From Bacteroidales bacterium (GTDB taxonomy: Bacteria; Bacteroidota; Bacteroidia; Bacteroidales; JAIOZK01): DNA of 64,000 nucleotides. Below, piece by piece: positions 20,009 through 28,813 of this stretch; position 1 is the stretch's first letter; each line of letters starts with the position of its first letter. The DNA lies in assembly GCA_021740625.1 (NCBI GenBank), contig JAIOZK010000007.1, positions 1-64,000 of the forward strand, given 5' to 3'. Under the pieces are notes generated by a model. It did not search any database. It was given only the letters and a program-made list of their open reading frames with translations, and was not told where the DNA came from. The translations under genes and the position numbers were made by a program.

Positions 20009-20764
20009 ATGATGAACAAAGAAAAAAATACCGGAAAAGACAAGGGAGACAATCTCACACGCCTGAACAAATACATTGCCAATGCCGGTGTTTGTTCCCG
20101 GCGCGAAGCAGACAAGCTGATTGAGGCCGGTGCCATCAAAATCAACGGAAAGGTGGTTACCGAACTGGGCACCAAGGTAAAAACGGGCGATAAGGTACAA
20201 TACGGGGAACAAATCCTGTCTTCTGAAAAGCCTGTATACCTTCTGCTGAACAAACCCAAGGATTTTATCACCACCACGGATGATCCGCAGGAAAGAAAGA
20301 CCGTGATGGATCTTGTGAAAAGAGCCTGTAAGGAAAGGATATATCCGGTGGGCCGTCTAGACAAAAATACCACCGGCTTGCTTCTTTTCACCAATGATGG
20401 CGAGCTGGCCAAGAAGCTCATTCATCCCAGTCACCAGATTAAAAAAGTTTACCATGTGATCCTGGAAAAGCCGCTTACGAAAAATGATATGCTGAAAATT
20501 GCCGGCGGTCTGGAGCTGGAAGATGGCAAAGCCGATGTGGACAAGATCGCTTGGGTAGAACCCGAAAAAGACAAAAGGGAAGTGGGCATAGAACTACATT
20601 CTGGCAAAAACCGCATCGTCCGGCGCATCTTCGAAAACCTAAACTACAAAGTATACAAGCTTGACCGTGTGATGTTCGCCGGGCTGACCAAAAAAGACCT
20701 CCCCCGGGGAAAGTGGAGGTTTCTTAGCCCAAAAGAGGTGAACCTGCTGAAAAGGATCTCTTAA
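20009..20764 (+). CDS. rluB: RluB-type 23S rRNA pseudouridine synthase
   Basis: 251 residues. An S4 RNA-binding domain is at residues about 16-75 (RLNKYIANAGVCSRREADKLIEAG), then the RsuA/RluB catalytic domain with GRLDKNTTGLLLFTNDG, whose aspartate is the catalytic residue. The protein probably converts a uridine in 23S rRNA helix 89; RsuA and RluE/F are close relatives, so the exact target is inferred. A TATCTTTG -7 box lies at about 19984-19991, 17 bases before the start codon. Confidence 0.88.
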   Translation: MMNKEKNTGKDKGDNLTRLNKYIANAGVCSRREADKLIEAGAIKINGKVVTELGTKVKTGDKVQYGEQILSSEKPVYLLLNKPKDFITTTDDPQERKTVMDLVKRACKERIYPVGRLDKNTTGLLLFTNDGELAKKLIHPSHQIKKVYHVILEKPLTKNDMLKIAGGLELEDGKADVDKIAWVEPEKDKREVGIELHSGKNRIVRRIFENLNYKVYKLDRVMFAGLTKKDLPRGKWRFLSPKEVNLLKRIS

Positions 20765-20831
20765 AAATCTATTTGAATACTTGATATGTGACTTTTCTTT
20801 TTCGTATCTTGGCAGTATAAATATTAATGGA

Positions 20832-21660
20832 ATAGAAATAGTACCCGCAGTAATTTTTCCAATCAACTCAATTTAAATTATGTCAATATTTTCGACCAGG
20901 ATTCGCTGGTTTATCAGTCAGATTGTTTATCAACGATCAAATTAGATATAGATGATAATATTATCTGGCACTGGGATTTTTACAGCAATTCTTTTTATAC
21001 GACGCAAATAAACAAAACCTGTATTAATGATAATAATGAGGTCTTTCATTTTGGCAGAACATCAAACGATCTTATCATTAATCATGATACACTAGTATTC
21101 CCTTATGAACCGGAAACAAACTGTTTAAGTTTTTTACTAAAGTATTCTCCTGGAGGGAATCTAATTGATACAGCCTTTTTTCATGTTCTTTCGGGTATTG
21201 ATTATATCCAGGTTGATTTCGAAAATAATTACTATTTCACCGGATGGGTATTTGATACTTTAATATTGGGCAATGACACCTTGTTTGAATCTGGTGACAC
21301 CAATATTTTTGTTCTTGTCAAAACGAATCAGGAATTTGAGCTTCTCTGGTATAATTTTTTAATATAGATACATTTACTTCTCCTTCTTATGAAACAAAGG
21401 ATTACTTCCTATCCAAAAATTTAAGAATTGATCCAATAACAATTGATATTGGTCCAGATACATTGTTTTGTGAAGAAATCACCCTGATTGGTCCACAAGG
21501 CTATACTTATTACCTCTGGAATGATTCCCTGAGGGAGCAACCAAAGTTTATTGTCAATGAAACAGGTATGTATACCCTTTCGGTTGCAAACGAAGATGGT
21601 TGCTGGTCAGAAAGCGATTCGATCTTCATCTGGGTGCACAGCAAAAGGGCATTTATTTAA
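20832..21660 (+). pseudogene. Remnant of an SBBP-like secreted protein
   Basis: An open frame without a start codon runs to the stop at 21365-21367 and encodes beta-propeller-like repeats (ENNYYFTGWVFDTLILGNDT is typical of SBBP repeats). A second frame then continues (NIDTFTSPSYETKDYF...) to 21660 with an Ig-like module (GPDTLFCEEITLIGPQGYTYYLW). The frames meet at six T (21355-21360); one more T would join them. The 5' end is missing, with stop codons just upstream, and there is no T9SS tail. It is either a decayed gene or one damaged further by assembly error. Confidence 0.7.
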
Positions 21661-21799
21661 TACTGATCAAAACAGAGAGGGGCAACTTCTGCAGGAAATT
21701 GTTGATTCAATAGAATGTTCAGTAATCATGACCTGTAAAATTATAATTTATTAATCCATTTTAAGCATTACCTTTAGAAATATTTAAATACTGATATAC

Positions 21800-23272
21800 A
21801 TGCAAGTTAACGTAAAAAGAAAAAATGTTAAATTCACACCGGATCCTGGTAGGGTCATTGCCCGCTTTCTTTATACCACCGATGAAAGGGCCTTAAATAC
21901 CATACGTTCTGTGTTGAACTTGTCTGAGGATAAAGTATCGCAGGTGTTAAGTCCCTTGCTGAGGGATTTTTCATTGCGACACAGAAACATATCGTTAGTT
22001 TTCAAAAAGCATTTCAATAAAGTTTCTCATTTGCTAAAGTTGCTGGATGTTGATCCTGACTCACTCAGCACAACGCAAAAGGCGCTTATCGGGGCCTACT
22101 TTACCATGGAGTATTCCATTGAATCAGCCGCATTTTTTAATCCATCTATTGTGGAACATCCCGATCAGTCGGAAACCGGCCCGGGCGAAAAAAGGGTCAT
22201 TCTCAGTTTCAGGGCAACGGGTGAAGGTCATATTTCATCCATTGTTTTCCGCACCGGTGTGCTGGATAAAAATAATAAGCTACCCCTTGAGCCAGTAGGT
22301 AATATGCTGGAAGAAGCTTATCATATTCGCAGGCATGTTTACGATAAAACTTCCTTCAAAAGCAAACTTGATGAAATGAAAGAGGTTCATACGCTCATTC
22401 CTTCTGATTTGATCCTCGACAGGCTAAACGAAAACTTTACATATCGTGAATTAATGGATTGCATCAATGAAGCCCGGAATACAATTCCTCCTGATCCCAA
22501 TAAAGAAGTTCTATTTAATCAAATTCGATGGCTTGCATCCTCAAATTACGAACTTGATTTTTCGCTTGACACAAATATTTCGGAAAGGGTCATATTCCCG
22601 GTTTCGAAAAACGAAAAGAACGGCATTGAAGACGCCCGTTTCGTGAGGTTCACAGAAGATCATGGTGAAGGCATCTATTATGCCACTTACACCGCATACG
22701 ACGGCAGCACCATTTTACCAAAGATGCTTAAAACCAGGGATTTTTATCACTTTAAGGTAATGCCGCTTCATGGTGAAATTGCCCAAAACAAGGGCATGGC
22801 GCTTTTCCCCCGGAAAGTGAATGGAAAATACGCCATGCTGTGCCGTTTGGACGGCTTTAACAATTACATTGCTTATTCTGATGAAATCAATATCTGGCGG
22901 CAGGCCAAATTACTTCAAAAACCCAAGTATCCCTGGGAATTTATTCAAATTGGCAATGGAGGTTCCCCCATTGAAACATCGGAAGGATGGCTGGTGATTA
23001 CACACGGTGTTGGTCCCATGCGCGAATACACTTTGGGAGCTTCCCTGTTCGATCTTGAAAACCCGGAGAAAGAAATCGGGAGGTTAAGAACTCCGCTGCT
23101 GGCGCCCAATGCCGAAGAAAGGGAAGGATATGTGCCCAATGTGGTTTATTCCTGCGGATCGATGATCCACAATGAGGAACTGATCATACCTTACGCCATG
23201 TCGGATTATGCAGCAACTTATGCAACTGTTAATCTGAGGGAACTTCTGAATGAGTTGAAAAACTCAAAATGA
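21800..23272 (+). CDS. Glycoside hydrolase family 130 protein
   Basis: 490 residues. An N-terminal helical region of about 160 residues precedes a five-bladed beta-propeller core of the GH130 type, with EKNGIEDARFVRF (putative catalytic aspartate), GSTILPKMLKTRDF, and the GNGGSPIETSEGWLVITHGVGPMREYTLGASLFDLENP stretch that holds phosphate- or sugar-binding residues in the family. GH130 enzymes are phosphorylases or hydrolases of beta-mannosides; which applies here cannot be read. It lies at the left edge of the stress/sensory block but its promoter lacks the box A/box B element. The GT4 fusion at 35964-38210 may be a functional partner. Confidence 0.85.
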   Translation: MQVNVKRKNVKFTPDPGRVIARFLYTTDERALNTIRSVLNLSEDKVSQVLSPLLRDFSLRHRNISLVFKKHFNKVSHLLKLLDVDPDSLSTTQKALIGAYFTMEYSIESAAFFNPSIVEHPDQSETGPGEKRVILSFRATGEGHISSIVFRTGVLDKNNKLPLEPVGNMLEEAYHIRRHVYDKTSFKSKLDEMKEVHTLIPSDLILDRLNENFTYRELMDCINEARNTIPPDPNKEVLFNQIRWLASSNYELDFSLDTNISERVIFPVSKNEKNGIEDARFVRFTEDHGEGIYYATYTAYDGSTILPKMLKTRDFYHFKVMPLHGEIAQNKGMALFPRKVNGKYAMLCRLDGFNNYIAYSDEINIWRQAKLLQKPKYPWEFIQIGNGGSPIETSEGWLVITHGVGPMREYTLGASLFDLENPEKEIGRLRTPLLAPNAEEREGYVPNVVYSCGSMIHNEELIIPYAMSDYAATYATVNLRELLNELKNSK

Positions 23273-23489
23273 AAAAACAGGTGCTTTTCCCAAGTCAGAT
23301 CCCATTCAAACCCAACTCCTCTTTAGCGTTGATGATCCTGAGAAACACACACTGATATATTTGCCGACAATGAACTGGATCCCTGAAAACGGATTTATGG
23401 CGGGTTTGGCATTTCACAAGGGTTTCATCATTCCAAAACCGGTATTGATTTGCATTTCAGAAACCGCGACATTTCTTCTAAATGTGTGA
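23273..23489 (+). pseudogene. Fragment resembling the C-terminal part of an M1 metallopeptidase
   Basis: A short open frame overlapping the end of the GH130 gene reads LLFSVDDPEKHTLIYLPTMN and then WIPENGFMAGLAFHKGFIIP, which resembles the C-terminal part of large Bacteroidota M1-type peptidases (YMPxxNWTRENGxMAGVAxHNG). It has no start codon, ends at 23489 inside box A of the next promoter, and has none of the catalytic domain. It is most likely a remnant left by an old deletion. Confidence 0.45.
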
Positions 23490-23550
23490 ATGATGTAAGT
23501 CTTTTATGAAATAGTGTAATACATTTTATAACCTCAAACCAGACCTTTAC
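23484..23550 (+). promoter_or_regulatory. Box A/box B promoter element, copy 1
   Basis: Box A GTGTGAATGATGTAA at 23484-23498, box B GTGTAAT at 23514-23520 (30 bases on), and the -7 element GACCTTTAC with TTT at 23546 (32 bases after box B). The Thivi_2564-like gene starts 34 bases after the TTT. Confidence 0.85.
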
Positions 23551-23579
23551 TAAGTTTAGGAACAATTAAATTCATTATT

Positions 23580-23765
23580 ATGTCCGTTTTAACGATCATT
23601 CTTGTCATTCTTGGTGTTGGGGTTATACTCTGGCTGATTAACAGCTATATCCCAATGCAACGAACAATCAAAGGAATTCTGAATGTAGTTGTTATTATTA
23701 TTCTGGTGATTTGGCTGCTGAAGGTATTTGGTGTTCTGGATAGTATGCAAAACCTAAGAACTTAG
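23580..23765 (+). CDS. Thivi_2564-like small membrane protein
   Basis: 61 residues that are almost entirely two transmembrane helices (residues about 4-23 and 30-52) joined by YIPMQRTIKGILN. This matches the small Thivi_2564-type membrane proteins (about 60 residues, LINxYIPM...KxILNxVVVI). Such proteins are often found beside other stress-induced small membrane proteins. It is the first gene after promoter copy 1, with the CHRD lipoprotein following 71 bases later. Confidence 0.85.
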   Translation: MSVLTIILVILGVGVILWLINSYIPMQRTIKGILNVVVIIILVIWLLKVFGVLDSMQNLRT

Positions 23766-23836
23766 TGATACTTATTTTGAAATAGTTCATAAAAAACTGA
23801 CCCGCCAGACGCGGGAAATATTTAATACAAATAAAA

Positions 23837-24661
23837 ATGATGAATGCAAGAAAATTGTATGCCATGCTCCTGATAGTTGTTTCGGCAATTTTACTGATGC
23901 CCTTCAGCGGTTGCAAAAAAGACAAAGATGAAGAAGTACCTGCAAGAGAAACAACCTATAAGCTGAAAGCGCAGGATGTGCTTGGTGTTACAGGCACTGC
24001 AACTTTCACTGAAACAAGCAATACCTCGTCCACTATCACTTTAAAGCTTTACGGTGCACCTTCCGGAACACATCCGGCTGCATTGTGCATGAATACGGTA
24101 GTGGAAGGAGGTAATACTGTTGTTGAACTTAATCCTGTGGATGCTTCAGGAAGCAGTTCCACCAGCGTAAATGCATTAACCTACAATCAGTTGATAGCCT
24201 ACGACGGTTTCATAAAAGTCGTGGAAAGCAGCAGCGAACCTGATGTAATTCTTGCCCAGGGCGATATTGGCGGTAATGTAATTACCGACATCAATGTTTC
24301 TTATCCACTTGATACAGTGGGCGCTTTTGGTGTTTCAGGAAGCGCGTTGTTTGAAAAAAGGAAAAACGGGAATACACTTGTTACTCTTAACATTTCAGGA
24401 ACCATTGCCGGGGAGGAATATCCCGCCAGTATTAATCTGGGTTCGGTTGAATCCATAGGTGGCGGGCCGGTAACCAAAACACTGAGCAGTGTGAACGGCA
24501 CTACCGGTAAAAGCTTTACCAACATCCGGAAACTGGATAGCGGGGTGAATATTACTTACGAAAACTGGTTGGTTTACGATGGATATATAAACATATATCA
24601 AATCGCAGCAGAATTTGACAATATAATCTGTCATGGCAATATAGGTTCGAACGTGGACTAA
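23837..24661 (+). CDS. CHRD domain lipoprotein
   Basis: 274 residues. The signal peptide is of lipoprotein type (lipobox MPFSGC, cysteine near residue 26). Two tandem repeats of about 115 residues follow (residues ~40-155 and ~160-274), each with the CHRD-like pattern VLGVTGTATFTE..ST.TL.L.G...G..HPA.......GG..V..LN, including a repeated LxxYDGxIxV segment. CHRD domains occur in chordin and in bacterial surface proteins and bind ligands of unknown nature. It is probably co-transcribed with the preceding small membrane protein and the hybrid kinase 69 bases downstream. Confidence 0.75.
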   Translation: MMNARKLYAMLLIVVSAILLMPFSGCKKDKDEEVPARETTYKLKAQDVLGVTGTATFTETSNTSSTITLKLYGAPSGTHPAALCMNTVVEGGNTVVELNPVDASGSSSTSVNALTYNQLIAYDGFIKVVESSSEPDVILAQGDIGGNVITDINVSYPLDTVGAFGVSGSALFEKRKNGNTLVTLNISGTIAGEEYPASINLGSVESIGGGPVTKTLSSVNGTTGKSFTNIRKLDSGVNITYENWLVYDGYINIYQIAAEFDNIICHGNIGSNVD

Positions 24662-24730
24662 AGCTGTTCTAATATCATTGAAAGGGACGGTACAGTCTTC
24701 GAAACACACAATAAATTTCATTTACAAGGT

Positions 24731-26464
24731 ATGAATAAACAAAAAAAACCGGTAGGCAAACTTGTCAAGTTTTGGAAATCTTCAAAATTTTTGCTAAAAA
24801 ATAAAGTGAAGGCTTCAGAAATGTCTTTCCCGGAATCCGTTAATCAAAAACTCATTCAGGAGCTTGAATTGCACCAGGAAGAACTGGAGTTGCAAAATGA
24901 AGAACTTAAACTGGCCAAGGAAAAAGCAGAGCTTGCAGAAAAAAAATATACTGAATTATACGATTTTGCCCCTACAGGATACCTAAGCCTTACAAAGAAA
25001 GGTGAAATTATAGAAGTGAATATTAGTACAGAACGTTTGTTGGGAAAGGAACGTTCGCGTTTGATTAAAAGTAGTTTTGGGTTTTTTGTTTCCATGGATA
25101 CAAGAGCCGTTTACAATCATTTTCTGCAAAAAATATTTGAAAGCAAACGAAAAGAAACCTGCGAACTTAAACTGCAAAAAGGCGACGGTTCCCTGAAATA
25201 CGTACTCGCTAAAGGCATAATCAGTAAAGCTGACGAAAAATGTCTGCTGACGCTGGTTGACATAACAAAGAGAAAACACGCTGAGAACGAATTGATAAAA
25301 GCCAAAGAAAAAGCGGAAAAAGCAGAAAGGATGAAATCGGCTTTTCTGGCCAATATGAGCCATGAAATCAGAACGCCCATGAATGGCATTCTTGGCTATA
25401 CTGATCTGCTTAAAACCTTGAAATTAAACCGTGAAAAGCAGCAAAACTATATTGGCATAATTGAGCAGAGCGGCACCCGAATGCTCAATATCATAAACGA
25501 TATTATCAGCATTTCCAAAATAGAATCCCAGCAAACAGAAGTAAACCTTAGCAATACGAACATAAACCATCAAATTGAATATATTTTCTGTTTTTTCAAG
25601 CAGGAAGCTGAACAAAAAAAATTGCATCTTTCCTTCAACAATGAACTTCCTGAAAAAGAAGCGGAAATAAGGACGGATCGTGAAAAAATATATGCAGTGC
25701 TCACAAACCTGGTTAAAAATGCGATTAAGTTTACGCAAACCGGCACCATTAAATTGGGTTATGTTAAAAAAGAAGGATTTTTTGAATTCTATGTGAAAGA
25801 CAGTGGTTCTGGCATTCTGGAAGAACAGAAAGAATTCATTTTTGAACGCTTCAGGCAGGGCAACCAATCACATAAGCGCAATTACGAAGGCGCAGGACTG
25901 GGTTTATCTATTTCGAAAGCTTATGTTGAAATGCTGGGAGGAAAAATCTGGGTGGAAAATAATGCAGGTAAAAATGGAAATGACTCAGGTGCCACCTTCT
26001 TTTTCACCATTCCGGCATACCTGCCTGTGGAAAGGAAAAATGATATTGCGGATACCGCCCCCGAAAAAGCAACGGAATTTAATTTCAGAAATCTTAGTGT
26101 TTTAATTGTTGAAGATGATAAATATTCAGAAACACTCTTTATTACATTGGTTGAAGAATTTACCAGAAAAGTTTTTACAGCAACCACCGGAGTTGATGCA
26201 GTTGAAGTTTGCCGGAAAAATTCTGACATCGATCTGGTGCTGATGGATATAAATATGCCGGGAATGGATGGATATGAAGCTACCCGGAAAATCCGAAAAT
26301 TTAACGAGAGGGTGGTCATAATCGCACAAACTGCCCATGCATTGACTGGCGACAGAGAGAGGTCAATAGCAGCAGGATGTAATGACTATATCACCAAACC
26401 AATAAAAAGGCTTGATTTAATTAAATTGTTAAACAACTATTCTTCAGAATTTACCAAATCTTAA
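24731..26464 (+). CDS. PAS-containing hybrid histidine kinase/response regulator (kinase 1)
   Basis: 577 residues, soluble. A coiled coil at residues ~40-72 ([23 protein letters not shown]) leads to one PAS domain (~73-182). The phospho-acceptor is His211 in [19 protein letters not shown]. The ATPase domain has the N box [16 protein letters not shown] and [14 protein letters not shown]-terminal receiver domain has EDD near the start and the phosphorylated aspartate in [11 protein letters not shown]. No DNA-binding domain is present, so phosphate must pass to another protein or act by protein contact. It is a close paralogue of the kinase at 32747-34690, and its N-terminal half resembles the solo PAS protein at 31733. 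Confidence 0.95.
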   Translation: MNKQKKPVGKLVKFWKSSKFLLKNKVKASEMSFPESVNQKLIQELELHQEELELQNEELKLAKEKAELAEKKYTELYDFAPTGYLSLTKKGEIIEVNISTERLLGKERSRLIKSSFGFFVSMDTRAVYNHFLQKIFESKRKETCELKLQKGDGSLKYVLAKGIISKADEKCLLTLVDITKRKHAENELIKAKEKAEKAERMKSAFLANMSHEIRTPMNGILGYTDLLKTLKLNREKQQNYIGIIEQSGTRMLNIINDIISISKIESQQTEVNLSNTNINHQIEYIFCFFKQEAEQKKLHLSFNNELPEKEAEIRTDREKIYAVLTNLVKNAIKFTQTGTIKLGYVKKEGFFEFYVKDSGSGILEEQKEFIFERFRQGNQSHKRNYEGAGLGLSISKAYVEMLGGKIWVENNAGKNGNDSGATFFFTIPAYLPVERKNDIADTAPEKATEFNFRNLSVLIVEDDKYSETLFITLVEEFTRKVFTATTGVDAVEVCRKNSDIDLVLMDINMPGMDGYEATRKIRKFNERVVIIAQTAHALTGDRERSIAAGCNDYITKPIKRLDLIKLLNNYSSEFTKS

Positions 26465-26467
26465 AAC

Positions 26468-26534
26468 ATATGAATGATGTAAAACAATCCCAAAATTGTG
26501 TAATACCATTCAGTGCAGGATGGCTGACCTTTGT
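26468..26534 (+). promoter_or_regulatory. Box A/box B promoter element, copy 2
   Basis: Box A is ATATGAATGATGTAA at 26468-26482 (first G of the consensus changed), box B GTGTAAT at 26498-26504, and the -7 element GACCTTTG with TTT at 26530. Spacings are 30 and 32 bases. It begins four bases after the stop codon of kinase 1 and precedes the YtxH-like gene by 38 bases. Confidence 0.85.
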
Positions 26535-26567
26535 AAGTAAATTAATCATTAATAAACAATCAATATT

Positions 26568-26743
26568 ATGAGTTCAGGAAAAATTTTATTGGGCATATTG
26601 GCCGGTGCATTGGCAGATATCTTATTTGCCCCAGCAAGCGGGTCGAAAACCCGTAAGAAACTTTTAAAACGGGCAATATGTTTAAAGAAACACTGAAAAC
26701 AAAATTCTCCAGAGAAGTTGACAGGTCATTTAAGACTCATTAA
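26568..26743 (+). pseudogene. YtxH-like small protein, frameshifted
   Basis: The first frame (26568-26696) encodes MSSGKILLGILAGALADILF followed by APASGSKTRKKLLK, which is the membrane helix and GSKTRKK motif of YtxH-type stress proteins, then runs into unrelated residues and a stop. A second frame reads GNMFKETLKTKFSREVDRSF, the normal kind of YtxH tail, to a stop at 26741. One added base in the AAAA run near 26667 would join them into a protein of about 58 residues. YtxH proteins are small membrane-anchored proteins induced by general stress. Confidence 0.7.
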
Positions 26744-26785
26744 GCACATTCAATTTACTGACCCTGATTGAATAAAAATAAACTC

Positions 26786-28570
26786 ATGACAAAGATGCAT
26801 TCATTTCATATTCCGGTTATGGGAATTGGTTTTACAATTGATACACCATTAAAGGTTTCTCAGTTTGGAATTGACTCTGTAATTTCAATAGTCGATGATA
26901 TTTTGCTTGAAAAATTGAGAAAAATATATTGCAAGAAGTATGAATTACCCTTTACCGAAATTACCAATAATATTGACGATAGCAGAGCAAAAAGGATTAC
27001 CGCTTATTTGAATTTAATCAATACTATTGCGGCCAGTAAATTTGAGCAGCTAAAAAGCCTTCTCACACATAAAGAAAGGGATAGAAAAGAATACTTTGAT
27101 ATGTTACCTGATCGTTCCGGCATTTTGCAAGAATTCAAAAGCTTCATGGAAAAATCACCTGCTACAGAAAAGCTTTATAAATGGCTGGACCACAATCTGT
27201 CAATGGGAAGCATTGATGTAAATATCATGACCAAAATTGACAAGGAAAACTATTTTAATGGGCAGAAACTACCTGTTGAATATAATGATGCACATGCCGC
27301 CCTTAGAGGGTATGCAAATAGTGACCTGAATTCTTCCGTGGTGTTTTCCGCAGGTATGAATCCAAAATTATACAGCTACATTAAAGAGTTTGAGGATTTT
27401 TATCCAAATGAAAAAGGAATAATAAAAAAGAAAATCACATTAAAGGTAAGCGACTATAGATCAGCTCTTATTCAAGGTAAATTTCTAGCCAAAAAAGGGC
27501 TTTGGGTTTCAGAATACAGAATTGAATCAGGACTCAATTGTGGCGGGCATGCATTTCCAACTGACGGTCAGCTCTTAGGGTCAATTTTGGCTGAGTTTAA
27601 GGATAAGCGAAATGAATTGGTTGAAACATTGCATGAGATTTATGTTGGAGCACTTTCCGGGAAAGATCGCCCAATACCTGCAGCAACACTACCTGTAAGA
27701 ATAAGCGCCCAGGGAGGTGTGGGCACACCCGAAGAACATCAATTCCTGATCGATCATTATCAGATCGATTCCGTAGGATGGGGATCCCCTTTTCTATTGG
27801 TGCCAGAAACCACCAACGTGGACCATTTAACTCTGAGTAAATTAATTAAGGCCAAAGAGGATGATCTATATTTAAGCAATATTTCTCCCCTTGGGATTGC
27901 ATTCAATAATCTCAAGGATAATGCAAAAGATATCGAAAAGCTGAAATTGGCAGAACAAGGCAAGCCGGGCAGCCCGTGTGTAAAAAAATTTCTTGCTTTA
28001 CAGAAAGGGGATGATGGACAAACAATTTGTACTGCCTCACGTAAATACCAAAATGCAAAAATAAAAGAACTAAAAAAAGAAGGAGTGCCTCCACAAGAAT
28101 ACCAAAGACGATTTAAGGAAATTGTTGAAAAAGCCTGCTTATGTACCGGCCTTGGTGCATCAGCCATGTTGGTAAATGTTATGGACACCAGGGTTGAAGG
28201 GAGTGCTGTTTCAATTTGCCCCGGACCGAACATGGCATATTTCACAAAAATAATGAGCTTAAAACAAATGATCGGACACATATACGGAAGAGCAAATGTG
28301 ATTGAAGTAAGCGGCCGACCTAATATGTTCGTTAAGGAACTGAACATTTATATTAACTTTCTAAAAGACAAAATCGAAAAATCGCAACTTTCCTTCAACC
28401 AAAAGCAAAAGAAAGACTTATTGGATCTCGCTGAGAACCTAAACAACGGAATCAGCTATCTAATCAACTTATTCAGCACTCTAACTGACAAATTCAATGA
28501 TACAAAATCCGATGTTCTAAAAGATTTAGAGGATGATAAAAAAAATTTAGAAATATTAGGCAATGTGTGA
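26786..28570 (+). CDS. Conserved protein of unknown function, possibly a TIM-barrel enzyme
   Basis: About 594 residues from ATG 26786; a TTG six codons upstream (26768) is a possible alternative start. I do not recognise a named family. Residues such as HSFHIPVMGIGFTIDTPLKV near the N-terminus, SGLNCGGHAFPTDGQLLG (around 250), RISAQGGVGTPEEH and DSVGWGSPFLLVPE (around 320-345) resemble the phosphate- and flavin-binding loops of FMN TIM-barrel proteins. A cysteine-containing second half (GKPGSPCVKKF, TICTASRKYQ, EKACLCTGLGASAM, SICPGPNMAYF) suggests metal or redox chemistry. It has no signal peptide or membrane helix. It follows the YtxH-like gene under promoter copy 2, so it is probably part of the same response. 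Confidence 0.8.
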   Translation: MTKMHSFHIPVMGIGFTIDTPLKVSQFGIDSVISIVDDILLEKLRKIYCKKYELPFTEITNNIDDSRAKRITAYLNLINTIAASKFEQLKSLLTHKERDRKEYFDMLPDRSGILQEFKSFMEKSPATEKLYKWLDHNLSMGSIDVNIMTKIDKENYFNGQKLPVEYNDAHAALRGYANSDLNSSVVFSAGMNPKLYSYIKEFEDFYPNEKGIIKKKITLKVSDYRSALIQGKFLAKKGLWVSEYRIESGLNCGGHAFPTDGQLLGSILAEFKDKRNELVETLHEIYVGALSGKDRPIPAATLPVRISAQGGVGTPEEHQFLIDHYQIDSVGWGSPFLLVPETTNVDHLTLSKLIKAKEDDLYLSNISPLGIAFNNLKDNAKDIEKLKLAEQGKPGSPCVKKFLALQKGDDGQTICTASRKYQNAKIKELKKEGVPPQEYQRRFKEIVEKACLCTGLGASAMLVNVMDTRVEGSAVSICPGPNMAYFTKIMSLKQMIGHIYGRANVIEVSGRPNMFVKELNIYINFLKDKIEKSQLSFNQKQKKDLLDLAENLNNGISYLINLFSTLTDKFNDTKSDVLKDLEDDKKNLEILGNV

Positions 28571-28631
28571 ATAATGTAAACCTAAATCAGAATTGTGTAA
28601 AATTTTTTAAATAAAAATTAAGACTTTTTAC
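28565..28631 (+). promoter_or_regulatory. Box A/box B promoter element, copy 3
   Basis: Box A GTGTGAATAATGTAA at 28565-28579 contains the TGA stop codon of the preceding gene. Box B GTGTAAA is at 28595-28601, and the -7 region ACTTTTTAC has TTTAC beginning at 28627. Spacings are 30 and 32 bases. It precedes the RpoD-like microprotein by 32 bases. Confidence 0.8.
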
Positions 28632-28658
28632 AGATGTGCAAACATTAGCAAGCGTTTT

Positions 28659-28763
28659 ATGAAGAAATTTAAGATCAGCAAACAAAATACCAATCGTCAT
28701 AATTTTTCCCTGGAAATTTATCTGCAGGAAATAGGAAGAACAGGTCTTTATTATATAAATTAA
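28659..28763 (+). CDS. 34-residue protein resembling the N-terminus of RpoD
   Basis: The reading frame starts at ATG 28659, 32 bases after the -7 element of promoter copy 3. Its sequence MKKFKISKQNTNRHNFSLEI and then YLQEIGRTGL closely resembles the first 30 residues of Bacteroidota RpoD (xxxLKIxKxxTNRExxSLxKYLQEIGxxxL), which lead into sigma region 1.2. The frame then stops; neither of the other frames continues with RpoD-like sequence. It could be a truncated duplicate of rpoD or a small protein that touches RNA polymerase. It lies 50 bases before the CheB/CheR fusion gene. Confidence 0.6.
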   Translation: MKKFKISKQNTNRHNFSLEIYLQEIGRTGLYYIN

Positions 28764-28813
28764 TGTATATTTTTGATATTTAATGACTCGTATTCTGTTT
28801 AAAAATCAAACAA

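Noticed and set aside
21700-21790. Possible copy upstream of GH130 (TGTAAAATT followed by ACCTTTA)
   Set aside because: The -7-like element is present, but the upstream match is seven bases out of place and box A is absent.
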